DNA from: Paralichthys olivaceus
Lineage: Eukaryota > Chordata > Actinopteri > Pleuronectiformes > Paralichthyidae
Assembly: GCF_024713975.1 (NCBI RefSeq)
Contig: NC_091102.1
Coordinates: forward strand, 18,387,001 to 18,451,000
Direction: 5' to 3'
Length of the DNA: 64,000 bases
Positions within the stretch are counted from its first letter, which is position 1, and every line of letters starts with the position of its first letter. This document shows positions 61,855-64,000 of the stretch, one piece after another. Below the pieces are notes generated by a model that was given only the letters and a program-made list of their open reading frames with translations, was not told the DNA's origin and did no database searches. The position numbers were made by a program, and so were the translations under genes.

Positions 61855-62295
61855 CTTCTTTTAGACAAGCACTGAACTCCAGATTATTTCCGGAGATCAT
61901 TTGGTGGGGCTGTTTGTGAGAACGCAAATGTCTGAGTGAGAGGATCAGGACTTTCACTGCAACCACCCCCCTAGTAAAATCTCTGGAGCATGTCCTAATG
62001 AGCCAAACACAGCAGGATATCCTCCGGAGGGGGGGGGGGGTGATAGTGTTTCTAACATCTGACTGATGCAAATAAAAACATATGTAAACAAAAACACGTG
62101 ATCTCTGCAGTGGAATTAATTTGTTACATCCAGCTTCGGCCTGCTGCACCATCCGTTACCTGAATACACAGATTTCTGTGTTGTTGTGATGAGTCTGAGC
62201 AGAAATCTCCTGCTGCATTATTCATGTGTTCAAACTACTACAGAATTGAGTCCAGACTATCTCGTGGAGTTTAACTTTCATATCTGAAAATGGCT
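61855..62295. mobile_element. MITE family B, third copy
   Basis: Family landmarks are 'agacaagcactgaactcc', 'gaacgcaaatgtctgagtgagagg', 'acacagcaggatatcctccgg', 'tctaacatctgactgatgc', 'ctgctgcaccatcc', 'gtgttgttgtgatgagtctgagcag' and the right-end 'tatctgaaaatggct'. A G13 run interrupts it near 62028-62040. Confidence 0.65.
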
Positions 62296-63773
62296 ATGGA
62301 CAAGAAAATAAGAGAGGGTGTTAACTGAGGAAATGAATCTGCTTGAGCTTCCTCCTCCATCTCAACCGGAGAAGAAGCCTTGAATCATCATGTGTCTTTC
62401 TTCCTTTTACTGTTTGATTCCTTACTTCTGATTTCCACCGTCCTGATCTTTTTCCTCCCTGCCCCTTTTTCTCGTCCAACTGTGGCAGGCAGAAATACAA
62501 TGAATCATTGATACTCGCGGATGCATTTTCCAGCTCCTGGGAATCTAATTTCCTGTTTCTGCTCCTGTCAACTGATTGGTGTTTATGTTAAACAATCTGT
62601 TTCTTATAACCTTTTCATTTTACGGTCTTTATTCCTTCTCTCCTCCACATTCTCTTTCTCTTTTTCATGTTTGCTCGCCATTGTCTATATGAAATGTTCC
62701 AAAATTAGGCCTACTCAAGGATAAAAGGGTTTTAGTCCCTGGCAGAAGTTATTAGCAACACCTACAGCATTAACTATTCAGTGCAATCTAAAAGCATTGG
62801 GAAACGCCTGTGTGTGTGGACGTCTGTGTGTGTTAGAAGTGATGTTTTCTGAAATGGAAAAAGCACATTACTCTCAGATGGAGATCGTCTTACACTCCTC
62901 ACACTGGAGATTGTAAAGCCTTTCTACATGTCACTAAAATCCCTTGCCACAATTAATAGTCTTGGAGGCAGGGAAAATCTGTTTGTTGAAATATGCATTT
63001 TAATGAGACATAAAACAGAACTGTCTTCATGTCATGATGTGCTGGTTCCTCCCTTCTTTCTGTCAGTGTAAAATTAGAGCATCATACCACAAGCACCATG
63101 ATGTTAGAGGTCAAATATGGCCGTTGAGCATCTATGAGAGGCTGGTCTTTGTTCTGGTCATCAAGAGGAGACTTTTTTTGGAGGAAAACTGGCTCATTTC
63201 TTTGGAATCAGTTAAAACCTACTAGAATAACATTTTCTTTATTTTATTTATCCGGGGAGGATTTGCTGAGCTCTTTATCAGTCACGTCCTGTTTTATATT
63301 TGCACAGACTTTCAGACCTTGGAGCTGCGCAGCAAAAAGTACACTTACTTCGTTACTTTAAGTTTATATTTCATGTGTCTGTACTTTACTTGAATAGATT
63401 TATTTTCAGTTTCTTTTCACTTTTACTCCACTACATAAATATCTGTTCTTTCTACTGCACAGCATTTTAACAATGCATTGAGTTACATGTTCACATTGTT
63501 CTTTAAATGTTTTAAAGTAATCCAGTAAAAAGAGGGTAACAGGTGCATGACTGATGAAGCATGACTCCTTGACTTTTAGAAATACCTAAAAATACCTAAG
63601 TTCAATGTAAACGTTCACATTTAATGAATAATTTTCTATCATGTTGAGTTGATGTGAATAAATGAAATAACTTGATTCACTCGGTAACTTGATTAAATAA
63701 AATACACTTATGCTGTTTTACGTATACATTTCATGTATAAGTGTAACTTTAAGCAAAAACATGTGTGAGTGCA
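62296..63773. other. Right-hand gene-poor sequence
   Basis: Unique AT-rich sequence with pyrimidine-rich patches at 62380-62480 and 62620-62680. No gene is recognised. Confidence 0.4.
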
Positions 63774-64000
63774 TTAAAGTTTCAGTGTGTAAGATTTAGG
63801 TGAAAGGATCTATTGGCAGAAATTTAATCAAAAATAATCCTAGCTCAGTGTGTTTTATCTAAATTATATTAATTGTTTTCTTTACCTTAGAATAAGCACT
63901 TTATATTTAAATACTTCATATGTAAATCAGGAGTCTCCTCTCGACAGAGGCCGCCATGTTTTTTACAGTAGTAAGAATATATGTCAAGGCTACCACAGGT
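63774..64000. mobile_element. TTAA-flanked MITE, copy 3, cut by the window end
   Basis: TTAA at 63774-63777 is followed by AGTTTCAGTGTGTAAGATTTA and the interior 'gaggccgccatgttttttacag' and 'ggctaccacaggt'. The right end lies outside the window. Confidence 0.78.

Noticed and set aside
1..64000. CRISPR arrays, operons, prophage or bacterial features
   Set aside because: The sequence is vertebrate nuclear DNA with spliced genes and no regularly spaced repeat-spacer units.

Overview
The window looks like teleost fish nuclear DNA. Genes are split into small exons with GT-AG introns, the spacers are AT-rich with many long (CA)n/(TG)n tracts, and several short dispersed repeat families have the look of ray-finned fish repeats. 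Everything was read by eye. Exon junctions were checked by frame continuity and by resemblance to the known families; no search was run.

Three protein-coding genes can be reconstructed to base level. (1) 7225-10745, minus strand: a seven-exon gene for a 163-residue secretory-pathway thioredoxin-fold protein of the anterior gradient (AGR) family, probably agr1. No exon is long enough to stand out as an open frame. (2) 12473-29591, plus strand: traf3ip1 (IFT54/MIP-T3), 17 coding exons and 639 residues, an intraflagellar-transport and microtubule-binding protein. (3) 34217-39889, plus strand: asb1, five exons and 353 residues, an ankyrin-repeat/SOCS-box substrate receptor for a Cullin-5 ubiquitin ligase. 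As I recall, TRAF3IP1 and ASB1 are also neighbours in tetrapods (human 2q37.3), so this is conserved synteny. I know of no AGR gene at the human locus, where AGR2/AGR3 lie on chromosome 7.

Layout. 1-6700: mostly non-coding, with two weak exon-like patches (1095-1312 and 1937-2086) and simple repeats. 6715-7080: a TTAA-flanked MITE just past the agr poly(A) signal. 7225-10745: agr gene. 10746-12472: divergent intergenic region with a TATA box for agr, a 300-bp CTAT/CT microsatellite, and an NRF1 palindrome plus an X-box-like site for traf3ip1. 12473-29591: traf3ip1, whose 5.5-kb intron 15 is the largest. 29592-34000: spacer with a decayed LINE carrying a perfect 24-bp hairpin near its 3' end. 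34000-40000: asb1 with a CRE/ETS promoter and several introns invaded by repeats. 40000-64000: no gene recognised. This part is gene-poor with repeat copies, an ~1.1-kb stretch of unusually few stop codons (56133-57230), and a degenerate coding-like tract (45495-46745). In vertebrates the next genes on this side are TWIST2 and HDAC4, so long-range regulatory sequence would be expected here, but this is inference.

The three genes do not form a pathway. traf3ip1 serves cilia, asb1 serves ubiquitin ligation, and the AGR protein acts in the ER/secretory pathway. The most notable item is the AGR-family gene hidden head-to-head with traf3ip1.
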